Positions 27,411 to 37,357 are shown, counted from the stretch's first letter. The stretch: 62,666 nucleotides of DNA from Promethearchaeota archaeon (GCA_030603385.1 JAUVXW010000027.1:1-62666); one strand, 5' to 3'. Translations and numbers: made by a program. The notes: generated by a model not told the origin, from the sequence alone.

Positions 27411-29666
27411 TTGGTCAACAGATTAGTTAATAGCACAAATTTTGATTTGGATTTTCATTACATTAATGAGAGAATTATAGAGTTAGAAAAGGTCTTATCT
27501 AAGTATGATATATATAATGAAAATAAGTTTAGGGAATGGTTTAAAGATTTTAGAAAAATATATGGTAAAAATGAGACAAATTTACGATTATATATTGTTT
27601 TTGCTTTAATCTATTTTGTAGGACTAGTTTTCGTAGCTAATTATATTCTTAACGAAAAGAGTTTTATTTCTAAATATAGTAAATCAATAATTAAAATAAA
27701 AGAATTAGAAGAAAAAATAGAAAACAAATTCAGAATACTTAAAATTGGTGAGATTAATTATTTTGCTCCAATTATTTCACTTTCTGAGAGAGAAGATCTA
27801 CCATTTTTTGATGAATTGATTAATAGAATCTCTAGCACCCTATTTAAATCAAATATTAATCCAGAATATATTTTTGATTATTTTATTCAAGAAATAGTAT
27901 CTCCAATTTTTAGACATAAATCAGGGGAATATTATACTCCCCCATTTTTAGTAAAGAAAATGGTCGATGAAGCTTATTCTTTTGGAGAAAAAACCCTTGA
28001 TCCTTGTTGTGGTTCAGGCAATTTTTTGGTTGGGATTATAAAATTTATATTGTCTCAAGAAAGAAGCGAAGAAGAGAAAATTTCCGCAATTAACAAGATT
28101 TATGGTTTTGATATCAATCCAATTTCTATTTATCTATCAAAAATTAATATATTATTTTTATTAAAAGATATAGCCTCTGAGATTAGTCTAAACTTGTATG
28201 CCTTTGATTTTTTGTTTCAAATAAGAAATGATTTAAATGGAAAATTTGATTTAATAATCGGAAATCCACCATGGTATACATATAGAGATGTGGATTCTAT
28301 AGAATTACAAGAAAAACTAAAGAATTTAGCAGAGAGACTAGAAATCAAACCACGCCCAAAAAATATCTTAAATCTGGAAATATCTACTTTATTCTTTTTT
28401 AAAGCAAAGAAATCTTATATGAAAAATAAAGCAAAAATCTTTTTTGTAATTACTAAGGGAGTAATTACAGGTTCTCATGCCTCTAGATTTCGTAATTTTA
28501 AAGGTTTTGGAGATATAAGGATTTGGGTATTCGATAAAAAAATCGAAAAGATATTTAATATTGATTTTATTTGCCTTTACGCGCAAAAATCACAAATTTT
28601 AGAGGAACCTTCTCTTTATGAAATTCCAGCATACCATTTTGCTTTAGAGCATAATGATATCAATATGAATAATTACAATACAATAGATTTAAAATTGAAG
28701 AAAGAAGAAATTCTTGTCCCGTTCTCAATTGAGCAAAAAGGAGAGAAAGTTTTTATTAAAAAATTAATTTCAAAAGAGAAATTGGGTGATCTACTACCAT
28801 TAAAAGAAAGTTACTATAAAGATCTTTTCCATAAAGGTGCTGATTTAAATCCAAGAAATTTAATATTTGTAAAATTTCAAAATGTTAATGACTTATTAGT
28901 GAAAATCAACCCTGATGATAGGATTTTTAAAAGAGCTAAAGCTCCATGGAACAAAAAAGAATTTGAGGACGAAATCATCGAAAAAAAATATTTATTTAAA
29001 GTACTTAAAAGTACAGAATTAGTTAAATTTCATGTATATAATTATTATGATGTATTCTTACCCCTTTTGAAAAACAATTTGAGCTTTAACTATGTTAATT
29101 TAGATAAAAATTCTAAGGAATTTTATAATAAGATTAACAATTTATACCTAAGATATAAAAAAGAGACTACCACTCATAATTCTTTGATGGAAAACTTGAA
29201 TCGTTGGTCAAAATTGATTAATTCAAGACAGACATCAAAAATCAAAGTAGTTTATAATAATTCAGGCTCAATATTAAACTCAGCAGTAATACAAGGAGAT
29301 TTCCTAATTACAGGAGACTTAAGTTTTTATAATACCACCAATCTTAATGAAGCTTACTACTTATCGGCGATCCTAAATTCAAACATTTTGACGGAACAAA
29401 TTAAAATCATGAAAAGCTCAAGGCATATATTTAAACTTCCATTTAACATTTCTATTAGAAAGTACAATTTAGAAATTTTTACTCATCAAGAGCTAGCAAA
29501 ATTGGGTAAAAAGGGGCAAGAAATTGCACTTTCTACAAGTAAAAATGCTCTCAAAAAGAATAAAGATAAGTTCTCGAAATATAAAATTCAAAATATTTTA
29601 AAGAAAGAGTTAAAGTCTGTTTTAAATCAAATTGATGAGCTTTTAATTAAAGAATTGAAACTGTAA
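27411..29666 (+). CDS. N6-adenine DNA methyltransferase (Eco57I/TaqI-like), apparently solitary
   Basis: 751 residues. 'KSGEYYTPPFLVKKM' (170-184) precedes SAM motif I 'DPCCGSGNFL' (197-206); the catalytic motif IV is 'NPPWYTYRD' (285-293). The C-terminal third ('YYLSAILNSNILTEQI', 'SSRHIFKLPFN') resembles a TaqI-type specificity domain. This is the layout of type IIG enzymes, but the N-terminal 165 residues are helical, include a hydrophobic segment (60-80) and show no PD-ExK nuclease motif, so methylation alone is likely. No restriction gene flanks it. The start is TTG at 27411 with 'GAGAGAGGA' 11 bp before it. Confidence 0.8.
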   Translation: MVNRLVNSTNFDLDFHYINERIIELEKVLSKYDIYNENKFREWFKDFRKIYGKNETNLRLYIVFALIYFVGLVFVANYILNEKSFISKYSKSIIKIKELEEKIENKFRILKIGEINYFAPIISLSEREDLPFFDELINRISSTLFKSNINPEYIFDYFIQEIVSPIFRHKSGEYYTPPFLVKKMVDEAYSFGEKTLDPCCGSGNFLVGIIKFILSQERSEEEKISAINKIYGFDINPISIYLSKINILFLLKDIASEISLNLYAFDFLFQIRNDLNGKFDLIIGNPPWYTYRDVDSIELQEKLKNLAERLEIKPRPKNILNLEISTLFFFKAKKSYMKNKAKIFFVITKGVITGSHASRFRNFKGFGDIRIWVFDKKIEKIFNIDFICLYAQKSQILEEPSLYEIPAYHFALEHNDINMNNYNTIDLKLKKEEILVPFSIEQKGEKVFIKKLISKEKLGDLLPLKESYYKDLFHKGADLNPRNLIFVKFQNVNDLLVKINPDDRIFKRAKAPWNKKEFEDEIIEKKYLFKVLKSTELVKFHVYNYYDVFLPLLKNNLSFNYVNLDKNSKEFYNKINNLYLRYKKETTTHNSLMENLNRWSKLINSRQTSKIKVVYNNSGSILNSAVIQGDFLITGDLSFYNTTNLNEAYYLSAILNSNILTEQIKIMKSSRHIFKLPFNISIRKYNLEIFTHQELAKLGKKGQEIALSTSKNALKKNKDKFSKYKIQNILKKELKSVLNQIDELLIKELKL

Positions 29667-29839
29667 TGTAACCTAAAATCAATAATAAAAATTAAAGCAT
29701 AACTTATTTGGCTTCACTAGATTGTATAATAAATGTTAAAAATTGAAGGGTAGAAAATTTAGACGTACTAAAATAAATAGGAGTCTTAATTTTTATAACA
29801 TATTATATACCTATTCACAAATAATTAAAATAAAAACAA

Positions 29840-30358
29840 ATGCGTAATTATTTATTTAAAATATTACTAACTGGTGAAGGTGGAGTAGGAAAAACTTCAC
29901 TCTTAAGAAGGTACGTAGATGGTTTTTTCGACGATAGTACAATTATGACAGTTGGCGTAGAATTCTTTATCAAAGAAATCACCTTCGATGACGTTCACTG
30001 TTCATTGCAACTTTGGGATTTAGGAGGGCAAAAAAGATTCAGATATCTCCTTGAGAATTATGTCATGGGAGCTCGAGGTGCACTCTTGCTATTTGATTTA
30101 ACTAGAATGCCAAAAATCGGTGTTATACTTGAATGGGTTAATATCGCTAGACTTCATGATATAAATTTACCAATCATATTAGTTGGGTCTAAAAACGATT
30201 TAGAAGATTTAATGGCTGTAGATGATGAAAGTGCTCTTCATATCAAGAATGCGTTTAATATGATTGATTATATAAAAACATCGGCTAAATCGGATTATAA
30301 TGTCGAATTACCTTTTGAAATTTTAGCTAGAAAATTAATTGATGTTAGTAGATATTAA
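29840..30358 (+). CDS. Ras/Rab-like small GTPase
   Basis: 172 residues. The P-loop is 'GEGGVGKTS' (12-20), the switch I Thr is in 'TVGVEF' (T37), switch II is 'DLGGQ' (60-64), G4 is 'GSKNDLED' (N of NKxD replaced by S) and G5 is 'TSAKS'. The DLGGQ form is between Rab (DTAGQ) and Arf (DVGGQ). There is no C-terminal cysteine, so no prenylation; it is probably soluble or recruited by a partner. Typical of the large Asgard GTPase families. A gene for an MBL-fold hydrolase follows 24 bp downstream. Confidence 0.92.
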   Translation: MRNYLFKILLTGEGGVGKTSLLRRYVDGFFDDSTIMTVGVEFFIKEITFDDVHCSLQLWDLGGQKRFRYLLENYVMGARGALLLFDLTRMPKIGVILEWVNIARLHDINLPIILVGSKNDLEDLMAVDDESALHIKNAFNMIDYIKTSAKSDYNVELPFEILARKLIDVSRY

Positions 30359-30382
30359 GCTAAAAATTATTTTTACATAATC

Positions 30383-31189
30383 ATGAAGGATGAAATTGTC
30401 ATACTTGGATCTGGTGGAGGAAGGCATCATATCCGAACTCAGCATCGTGCTACAGGGGGTTTCTTATTTAAATTCAATGGAATACAAGCTCATATAGATC
30501 CTGGACCTGGAGCAATGGTTAGACTCACTCAATATAAGGAGGATCCTGTTAAAACTGAGCTGTTTGTCGTAACTCATGCACATGTAGATCATTACAATGA
30601 TATTAACGCAATTATAGAAAGTTCAAGAGAAATAATACATGATAAGAATTATAACTACTATAAAAAGGGAATATTAATTACCACTCTTGAGGTGATTAAT
30701 TTAATCCAAGAATATCATCTGAATATGCTTGAACAAATCGTGAGATTTAAAGCAGGTGATAAGCTGAATTACAAAGGTGTTGAAATTGTTGGAACTAAGG
30801 CTATTCACTCACCCGTTAATGAAAGTTTTGGCATAAAATTTAATCTTAAAGAATATTCTTTAGCTTATACTAGCGATACTAAGGTATTTGAGGATTTTTC
30901 GAACCAATTTTCAGGTGTAAACATTCTTATTCTCAATCTTTTACGTCCTGATTCTATAACTTGTAAAAGGCATTTATGTACTGATGAGGTTATTCCTTAT
31001 TTAAATAAAATCGATCCACCATTAGATTGTCTGATTATAACTCATTTTGGCTCCTACATGGATGGTCCACGCTCAAAAAGGAATTTTGTTCCAAGTCAGG
31101 TAAACAAATTGCAGGAACAAACAAATATCAAGAAAATAATTGCAGCTGAAGATGGGTTAAAATTAAAAATAGATGAGTTAATAATCTAA
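30383..31189 (+). CDS. Metallo-beta-lactamase-fold hydrolase
   Basis: 268 residues. 'THAHVDHYND' (64-73) is the HxHxDH metal site; 'HIDPGPGAM', 'AIHSPVNESFGIKF', 'AYTSDTKVFED' and 'ITHFGSYM' supply the remaining metal ligands in the usual order. It belongs to the UlaG/RNase Z-like MBL branch; the substrate is unknown. It is 24 bp after the small GTPase gene and probably co-transcribed. Confidence 0.85.
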   Translation: MKDEIVILGSGGGRHHIRTQHRATGGFLFKFNGIQAHIDPGPGAMVRLTQYKEDPVKTELFVVTHAHVDHYNDINAIIESSREIIHDKNYNYYKKGILITTLEVINLIQEYHLNMLEQIVRFKAGDKLNYKGVEIVGTKAIHSPVNESFGIKFNLKEYSLAYTSDTKVFEDFSNQFSGVNILILNLLRPDSITCKRHLCTDEVIPYLNKIDPPLDCLIITHFGSYMDGPRSKRNFVPSQVNKLQEQTNIKKIIAAEDGLKLKIDELII

Positions 31190-31259
31190 TCTACAAAGTC
31201 TTCTTCTTAATTCTTAAAGGAATTGCCATCATCTAAGAGAAGTATATTTTAAAAGAAAA

Positions 31260-31410
31260 GGCAAGGGAAAATAGAAATCCGCGCCAAATTAATAAAATCA
31301 GGGAGAGAATTAAACTCAAGAGAGTTTAATAGAGGGCATAATCAGAGCCGAGAAATCCGGACTCTTGAAATCCAATGTTTACGCAGATTATCTAGTTAAA
31401 TTTCCCTTCC
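31260..31410. ncRNA. Candidate structured non-coding RNA (four stems, 151 nt)
   Basis: In a protein-free gap that is richer in GC than its surroundings, nested inverted repeats form a closed structure. The outer stem pairs 31260-31270 with 31401-31410 (GG-C-AAGGGAAA with TTTCCCTTCC, one bulged C). The second stem pairs 31276-31283 with 31382-31389 (one mismatch). Inside are a perfect 9-bp hairpin at 31309-31330 (ATTAAACTC, loop AAGA) and a hairpin at 31345-31364 (GAG-CCG paired with CGG-A-CTC). TATA-like sequences occur on both sides, so the strand is uncertain. An ACA follows the outer stem on the plus strand. I cannot match it to a named family. Confidence 0.55.
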
Positions 31411-31656
31411 TACATTTAATTAGGATTTCTACTTTAAAAATCAACTGATTATATTTTATATATGTTCTTATATAACGTAATATGAATATACACAAAAAGA
31501 AATGGTTTTTATAACAAATAATATTCCAAAATTATTATCGCCATTAGTTCAAATTACGACAAAATCTAATTTAATTTCTTTAGTATATTGATTTTTATTT
31601 TGAGTTATACAGAGATTTAATTGTTATGATATAAATATAGTAAACATTTCAAAATA

Positions 31657-31815
31657 TTATTCAGCAGAAATCCAGTGGCGACAAACGATACATTGAAGGA
31701 TTTGTTGAAATTCAATTTCATTAGAATTGTTAGTACGAATTTTTCTCGTGATCATTACATTGCCGCACTTATTACATATAGTTAGGTCTTTTGGTTTTAA
31801 TTTAGGTGCGGACAC
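31657..31815 (-). CDS. 52-residue zinc-ribbon protein
   Basis: A GTG start at 31815-31813 (the only start in this frame; an upstream TGA closes it) gives 52 residues ending at TAA 31657-31659. It has two cysteine pairs, 'CNKCGNVMITRK' and 'CIVCRHW', 25 residues apart, a compact zinc ribbon with a basic N-terminus. Possibly a nucleic-acid-binding accessory. The rest of the 31190-32049 gap holds the RNA candidate and AT-rich sequence without other recognisable features. Confidence 0.55.
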   Translation of the reverse strand: MSAPKLKPKDLTICNKCGNVMITRKIRTNNSNEIEFQQILQCIVCRHWISAE

Positions 31816-32049
31816 GTATCATACCACAGTTATCTGATTATTCGAATTAAAAATTCAATTACAAAATTTACCTATTAAAATATAGTTTTGCCGATAAAAC
31901 AACCCTTATTTAGAATATTAATAACTTTTTAATTATTTAAATATGTTTTTTAGTAAAAATTTTTAGATTTCCGTATATATTAAGTTTTAAATTATACTAA
32001 AAATGAGTCAAAATGAAGATTCTATGCAAATTCAAACTATTTAACTTGT

Positions 32050-32967
32050 TTAAATTGAAATCTCCTTATTTTCTTCTGTATTATTCGTATTTTTAAAAAC
32101 GGTTATAAGAATTGCAACAAAAATCAACCCACAACCTACCCAACCAAATGCTGATAGGATTTCATTTCCAATAAGGAATCCAAATAATGCAGCAAAAACA
32201 GGTTCAAGAGAAAATATGATTGCTGTTTGACTGGGCCCGACATGTTGTTGACTCCAATTTTGAAATAGGATTGTTAATGTCATAACTCCAATTCCCATAT
32301 AAGTCATTACATACCAAAAATCAGGAGAATATGAGAATGACCCATAAGATTCTTGAATCAAAAATGAACAGATAAACCCTGTAGAACATATCACGGCAAT
32401 TTGAACAATCGAATAATTATAGATATCTACAAGCCGAACGAATTTATCATTATAAATAATATAAAATGCCCAAAAAAATGCACAAATTAAGACTATTAAA
32501 TCGCCAATAATTATTCCAGAGGCACCTTCTAATAATAAAAAGGCCATACCCCCAATAGATAAGATAACAGCTGCCCAAATTCTTTTGTTTAGTGGCTTTT
32601 TAAATCCAAGCCATGCAATAAAAGGCACAACAATAACACTCAAGCCAGTAATAAAGCCTGTTTTCCCTGCTGTTGTCGTTTGAAGCCCAATTGTTTGAAT
32701 CGCAAAACCAAAAAAATAAAGCATTCCAGTTCCCAAACCCATTAAAAGAATCCTCTTATTAAGGTATTTTAGGTGAGGGAAGAATGGTATAAAGCCTATA
32801 AGAGCAATTGCGAATCTTAGGCCTATATAAAAAAAGATAGGGACATCTTCAGTAATGTTTTTCGTGATAATAAAAGATGTACCCCATAATATTGTAGTCA
32901 TGATCAATAAAAATATCGCAATTTTACTTCGTTCAGACGACATCTTAGATTTTGTACTTTCTGCCAT
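32050..32967 (-). CDS. EamA/DMT-family transporter
   Basis: 305 residues, ten membrane helices in two EamA repeats. 'TTILWGTSFIITKNI' opens the first and 'VGPSQTAIIFSLEPVFAALFG' lies in the second, both hallmarks of the drug/metabolite transporter superfamily. The substrate is not predictable. Monocistronic. Confidence 0.88.
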   Translation of the reverse strand: MAESTKSKMSSERSKIAIFLLIMTTILWGTSFIITKNITEDVPIFFYIGLRFAIALIGFIPFFPHLKYLNKRILLMGLGTGMLYFFGFAIQTIGLQTTTAGKTGFITGLSVIVVPFIAWLGFKKPLNKRIWAAVILSIGGMAFLLLEGASGIIIGDLIVLICAFFWAFYIIYNDKFVRLVDIYNYSIVQIAVICSTGFICSFLIQESYGSFSYSPDFWYVMTYMGIGVMTLTILFQNWSQQHVGPSQTAIIFSLEPVFAALFGFLIGNEILSAFGWVGCGLIFVAILITVFKNTNNTEENKEISI

Positions 32968-33251
32968 AACGTATTTAATTAAGCTTTAGGTAATTGTTGA
33001 AAACAAAATAAGAATATAAATTATTCTGAATATCTTCTTTAATTGAAAGTTAAAGTAAAATATTATGTATCTTCTTCCATTTCTCTTGAAAGAGGATAAT
33101 TTACCATAAGATCTTACTTAAGCTCGGGAGAATTCAACTAATCGAAGTATGGATAAAATGAAAAAAAAGTATAACTAAAGTAAAGAAAACACGAGGAAAC
33201 TTTTTTGATTTTTTTAATTATATGAATGCTTCTGAGAGGATTTACTATTGG

Positions 33252-34136
33252 TTATTGATTTTCATAAAGGGAAGATCCTGCTTTCATAAAACGATTCAGG
33301 TGCCGCATTGAAGCTATTTTTTTTCCAGTCTCTTTTTCTTCTAAAAAAGTATCAATCCAGTAGTACTCTGTCTTGCGACTTACACCAACACAGGCAATTT
33401 TTCCAGTTGCTATATATGGAATTCCAACCATTGCTGGTCCTGCAATATTTTTCACTTCAGTAGCTCCGTAAAAAGGCACAGCATTACTTCTTGCGGTATC
33501 TAATGTATTAGAACCTAGAGACATAACACCAAACATGGCAGTAGGTGATAATATAGAATTCCCCCATGGTGATTCTCCTTTATAATAATCCAGATGATCT
33601 GTTATAGCTTTTAATCCTTTATCTGCAACATCTTGAGTTACTAATACACCTTGTGATATAAGATCATCTCCTACCTTAAATCCTGATAAAATACGTAGAT
33701 CCTCAGGTTTACTGTTTTTAAGTTCTAAAGCACGTATGTAAGATAAATCCTCTGGTTCTCCCAATGCTAATGTTCCCGTAGCAACTACTTTGCCATCCCG
33801 CATCTCTATCCGAGCTTCAACCTGAATGTCTTGAGCACCCTCAGGTGGCATCTTAACAACTGCCCTTACTTCTTCTTTGTCAGTTGTAGCAAATGTATAA
33901 TACAGACTTAACGATCCCTTCTCAAACCATCTATCCCCAAACATCTTGAGAGCTACAGGTGCGAACAAACTTAAGTGGATTGTTCCCGGAATCGTACCGC
34001 CACGCATACCAACCTTTTTCGCTACGCTATCATCGTGAATTGATGTTGTCATACCTCTCCACAGGTTTTCTGGTGCTCTCCAACCACCATACATCCATCC
34101 TTCTTTAATTGTTATATCATCCATTATATTCATCAT
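33252..34136 (-). CDS. MaoC-like double-hotdog dehydratase family protein
   Basis: 294 residues in two hotdog halves. The first half has 'TTSIHDDSVAKKVGMRGGTIPG', which carries the H-D...G-x-x-x-PG pattern of MaoC-type enoyl-CoA hydratases, then 'GSLSLYYTFATTDKEEV'. The second half ('GPAMVGIPYIATGKIACVG') is degenerate, as in fused double-hotdog enzymes. A hydratase, dehydratase or thioesterase acting on an acyl-CoA is likely; the substrate is unknown. It could serve the same acyl-CoA metabolism as the dehydratase at 686-2131, but is 31 kb away. Confidence 0.62.
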   Translation of the reverse strand: MMNIMDDITIKEGWMYGGWRAPENLWRGMTTSIHDDSVAKKVGMRGGTIPGTIHLSLFAPVALKMFGDRWFEKGSLSLYYTFATTDKEEVRAVVKMPPEGAQDIQVEARIEMRDGKVVATGTLALGEPEDLSYIRALELKNSKPEDLRILSGFKVGDDLISQGVLVTQDVADKGLKAITDHLDYYKGESPWGNSILSPTAMFGVMSLGSNTLDTARSNAVPFYGATEVKNIAGPAMVGIPYIATGKIACVGVSRKTEYYWIDTFLEEKETGKKIASMRHLNRFMKAGSSLYENQ

Positions 34137-34367
34137 CTTTTTATCATATGATAAATACCCTAATAAGTTTTTTGATAAATCCTATTCACATTGAAAGCTT
34201 AAGAAATAGATCTTCTTCCCCAACCTCTTTAAATATTGTATCAATAAATCATACTCCAATTAAATATTGAACAAATATATAAAGTCTTAAATACTAAAAA
34301 AAAGAATTTTTATTTTAATATTTAATTTAATCCAATTTGTAATTTCATTTATTAAATTGAAACTAAG

Positions 34368-35051
34368 GTGTCAAAGTTGAAAAATATTAAAAAAGTAATA
34401 ATAGGTTTGTTTATCGTTTTGTTATTCATCCCGTTTTTTAGTCACAATGCGATAGGTGCTACTACTATAGGAGCTACAACCTTTCCAGCTGATGTTGGAA
34501 AAACATATACATGGAAATATACTTATCCTACTCAAGTTAAAGGCGCGAAACTTACCTTTAAATCCGAATCAATAGAGCAAGGTGTATATCTTTCTATAGA
34601 TGCATTAATTGTATATTTTACAATGAGAGGATATATGCCTGGGATGGGATGGCTAACTGTTGTAGATAATGAATTATATTTGGCTGCTAATAACACTCAA
34701 AATTATCTTGCCTTTGGAGATATCATTATCATGCACGCAGTTGTAATACCAACACCTATAAATCTAACATTAGTAGCTGAAGTGCTTGAAAGCATGGAAT
34801 ATGCTGATAGCTCTTCTATTGTTGGTAATACAATTATTTTAGACTATTGGGGTGGAGATACAATAAATTTTACCTATAATACTAATGGTTTTTTGACTTC
34901 ATATGAATCGATATGGGATGGAGAACTAGAGATGAAATTTGTCTTAGATACTGGTGGTGATGCTGCAGTTCCTTTTGGGAATTATTTCTTAATTTTTATG
35001 GTCATCAGTGTTATAGCATTAGTATATCTTAAAAAGCAGAAAATTAAATAA
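34368..35051 (+). CDS. Secreted, membrane-anchored surface protein
   Basis: 227 residues. A GTG start gives a signal peptide (Lys-rich start, then 'VIIGLFIVLLFIPFF', cut near 'HNAIGA'). The body is a beta-rich extracellular domain with aromatic strands. A C-terminal membrane helix ('YFLIFMVISVIALVYL') ends in a basic tail. Unknown family of the kind common among Lokiarchaeal surface proteins. Confidence 0.68.
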   Translation: MSKLKNIKKVIIGLFIVLLFIPFFSHNAIGATTIGATTFPADVGKTYTWKYTYPTQVKGAKLTFKSESIEQGVYLSIDALIVYFTMRGYMPGMGWLTVVDNELYLAANNTQNYLAFGDIIIMHAVVIPTPINLTLVAEVLESMEYADSSSIVGNTIILDYWGGDTINFTYNTNGFLTSYESIWDGELEMKFVLDTGGDAAVPFGNYFLIFMVISVIALVYLKKQKIK

Positions 35052-35094
35052 TTTTTTTTTTTTTAATTTAAAAGATTTTTAAGAATCTTTTTTT
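35052..35094 (+). terminator. T-tract and hairpin terminator
   Basis: Thirteen T residues (35052-35064) follow the surface-protein stop. A 7-bp inverted repeat AAAGATT / AATCTTT (35071-35077 and 35084-35090) runs into a second T-tract (35088-35094). Confidence 0.5.
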
Positions 35095-35347
35095 AAAGGA
35101 TTTTAGATTTCCGAAATTTTATTTTTAGCCAAATCTAATACCTCTAATCTTATGAGATTTTCTAAACCTTTTATCTCTGTAATCTCGTTTTTTGTATCAA
35201 AAATATACAATTTTAGTATATTTTATGCGACTCATGCATAATTACTATATTTAATATTTATATTGGAGATATTCATATTAAAAACAATTGTATAATTTAC
35301 GCAAAATATGCCCATGAAGCATATTATAGGAAAAATTAGGTGATATT

Positions 35348-36820
35348 TTGACTAAAACATATACAGAAATTAATGAAAAAATTAAAAATGGGGATGTAGT
35401 GGTATTAACTGCTGAAGAAATGGTAAAATATGTGGAAGATAATGGAGTTAAAGTGGCTGCTAAGGAGATCGATGTTGTAACAACTGGAACTTTCGGTCCG
35501 ATGTGTTCTAGTGGAGCATTTTTGAATTTTGGGCACTCTGATCCTCCTATTAAATTTGAGCATTTATGGTTAAATGATGTACATGCATACCATGGAAATG
35601 CTGCTGTTGATTGTTATATTGGTTGCACTAGAATGTCAGATGTAAAGCGCTTTGAATATGGTGGTGGTCATGTGATTGAGGATCTTGTTGCAGGGAAGCC
35701 TATACGATTAAGAGGCAATTCTTATACAACGGATTGTTATCCCCTCGCAGAAGTAGATACACAATTTACTATAGACGAAATAAATCAGGCAATTTTATGT
35801 AACCCGAGAAATGCATATCAAAGATATGTTTGTGCTGTGAATAGCTCTGATAAAACTTTATATACATATATGGGCAAATTATTGCCTCATTATGGAAATG
35901 CTAATTATGCTGGAGCAGGATGCCTAAGTCCATTAAGTAACGATCCGGATTATGAAACTATAGGAATTGGAACTAGAATATTCTTAGGTGGGGGAATTGG
36001 ATATATAATTGGCGAAGGTACTCAACATAGCCCAACCAATCAATTTGGAACATTATTTGTCAAGGGTGATTTAAAACAAATGAGTGCTGAATATTTACGA
36101 GGTGTATCTTATGAAAATTATGGCACGTCTTTATTTGTAGGTCTTGGAATACCAATCCCTATTTTAAATGAAGGCTTAGCTAAAAAAACTGCAATTAGTG
36201 ATGAGGAACTTTTTACTGATATCGTAGATTATGGAATACCAAGGAGAGATCGCCCAAAACTGAGACGAATTAACTATAAAGAATTGAGAAGTGAATATAT
36301 AGAATTGGATGGTAAAAAAGTAAAATGTTCATCGTTATCTTCATTTTATCATTCTCGTAAAATAGCAAATACTCTCAAAAAATGGATTCAAGATGGAAAA
36401 TTCTATTTAAATCCTCCTGCCGAAACACTACCAACGGATACAGTCTTTAAACCAATGAAACAAATTATAAAATTAAAATTTGTAAAGGATTTGAAGAAAA
36501 AAGCAGAAATCTGCTATGAGGATTGTGATATTAAAGTAGTTGCCCAAAAAATAATTAGTGGAAATGTTAACCATATTGTAATCACTGATAGAGAGAATAA
36601 CTTAAAAGGGATTGTAACAAGTTTCGATATTACTAAGGCAATTGCGAATGAAAAAAATGATTTAAATTCAATTATTACTAAACGTGTGGTTACAACATTT
36701 AATGATGAGCCAATAGGAAATGCTGCAAGAAAAATGAGACAAAATAATATTTCTGCGTTACCTGTTATTGATAAAAACAAAAAAGTAGTCGGAATAATCA
36801 CATCGGAGGAGTTGATGTAA
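35348..36820 (+). CDS. L-aspartate semialdehyde sulfurtransferase (DUF39, homocysteine biosynthesis) with two CBS domains
   Basis: 490 residues. Residues 1-365 are the DUF39 domain: 'TTGTFGPMCSSGAFLNFGH', 'VDCYIGCTRM', 'LPHYGNANYAGAGCLSPLSND' and 'FLGGGIGYIIGEGTQH'. Two CBS motifs follow ('VNHIVITDRENNLKGIVTS', 'ISALPVIDKNKKVVGIITS'). The homologue in Methanosarcina acetivorans (MA1821) with its partner ferredoxin (MA1822) converts aspartate semialdehyde and sulfide to homocysteine. The partner gene here begins 3 bp after the stop. The start is TTG at 35348 with 'AGGTGA' 5 bp before it. The CBS pair may sense an adenosyl ligand. Confidence 0.92.
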   Translation: MTKTYTEINEKIKNGDVVVLTAEEMVKYVEDNGVKVAAKEIDVVTTGTFGPMCSSGAFLNFGHSDPPIKFEHLWLNDVHAYHGNAAVDCYIGCTRMSDVKRFEYGGGHVIEDLVAGKPIRLRGNSYTTDCYPLAEVDTQFTIDEINQAILCNPRNAYQRYVCAVNSSDKTLYTYMGKLLPHYGNANYAGAGCLSPLSNDPDYETIGIGTRIFLGGGIGYIIGEGTQHSPTNQFGTLFVKGDLKQMSAEYLRGVSYENYGTSLFVGLGIPIPILNEGLAKKTAISDEELFTDIVDYGIPRRDRPKLRRINYKELRSEYIELDGKKVKCSSLSSFYHSRKIANTLKKWIQDGKFYLNPPAETLPTDTVFKPMKQIIKLKFVKDLKKKAEICYEDCDIKVVAQKIISGNVNHIVITDRENNLKGIVTSFDITKAIANEKNDLNSIITKRVVTTFNDEPIGNAARKMRQNNISALPVIDKNKKVVGIITSEELM

Positions 36821-36823
36821 AAG

Positions 36824-37219
36824 ATGACGATTATTAATATATCGATTCCCTTCGGATTAGTTAAGGATATTGATGATTATTCGAAAATTGTCAATGACAT
36901 TCTCAAGCACGATATCACTTTTAATATTTTAAAATTTTCCACAGGTTCAGCGGGAATAAATGTGTTATTGGATATTCCTGAAGAAAAAGTAGCAGCAATA
37001 ACTGAATCACTGATAAAAGGAAATATTATTGTAAACAAAAAAGGTCGGGTAATAGTTGATATTGAGATGTGTATTGATTGTGGAGCCTGTATCTCTCTAT
37101 GTCCGACAGACGCTTTACATTTTAATAAGGAAGAAAGGTTAGAGTTTTCATACGAGAAGTGTATTGGTTGTCTTTTATGTTTAGACTCATGTCCAAGGTA
37201 TGCTATTGAAGAAATGTAA
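36824..37219 (+). CDS. NIL-domain ferredoxin, partner of the DUF39 protein
   Basis: 131 residues. An N-terminal NIL domain (about 1-75) is followed by two [4Fe-4S] motifs, 'CIDCGACISLCP' and 'CIGCLLCLDSCP'. It is the reductive partner of the DUF39 sulfurtransferase in homocysteine formation. The genes are 3 bp apart, so they are translated from one message. Confidence 0.93.
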   Translation: MTIINISIPFGLVKDIDDYSKIVNDILKHDITFNILKFSTGSAGINVLLDIPEEKVAAITESLIKGNIIVNKKGRVIVDIEMCIDCGACISLCPTDALHFNKEERLEFSYEKCIGCLLCLDSCPRYAIEEM

Positions 37220-37357
37220 AATTTTCTTTCTTATTATTCTTTTGATATGATTTCGAATTAATAAAGGAATTATTAAATATCTACAAATCAAATATATTAG
37301 AAATGATATAGTAAAAATTATATCTTTTTGGAGAAATAATTTAAAAGTGAAATCATT

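Noticed and set aside
27411..29666. Complete type IIG restriction-modification enzyme
   Set aside because: No PD-ExK nuclease motif can be seen in the N-terminal 165 residues.
31260..31410. RNA candidate read as RNase P RNA, tRNA or H/ACA RNA
   Set aside because: The segment 'GAAATCCGGACTC' faintly recalls RNase P region CR-I, but the matching 3' P4 strand is missing and the length is too short. No T-loop or anticodon arm exists. The ACA after the outer stem is not at the right kind of 3' end to call H/ACA with confidence.
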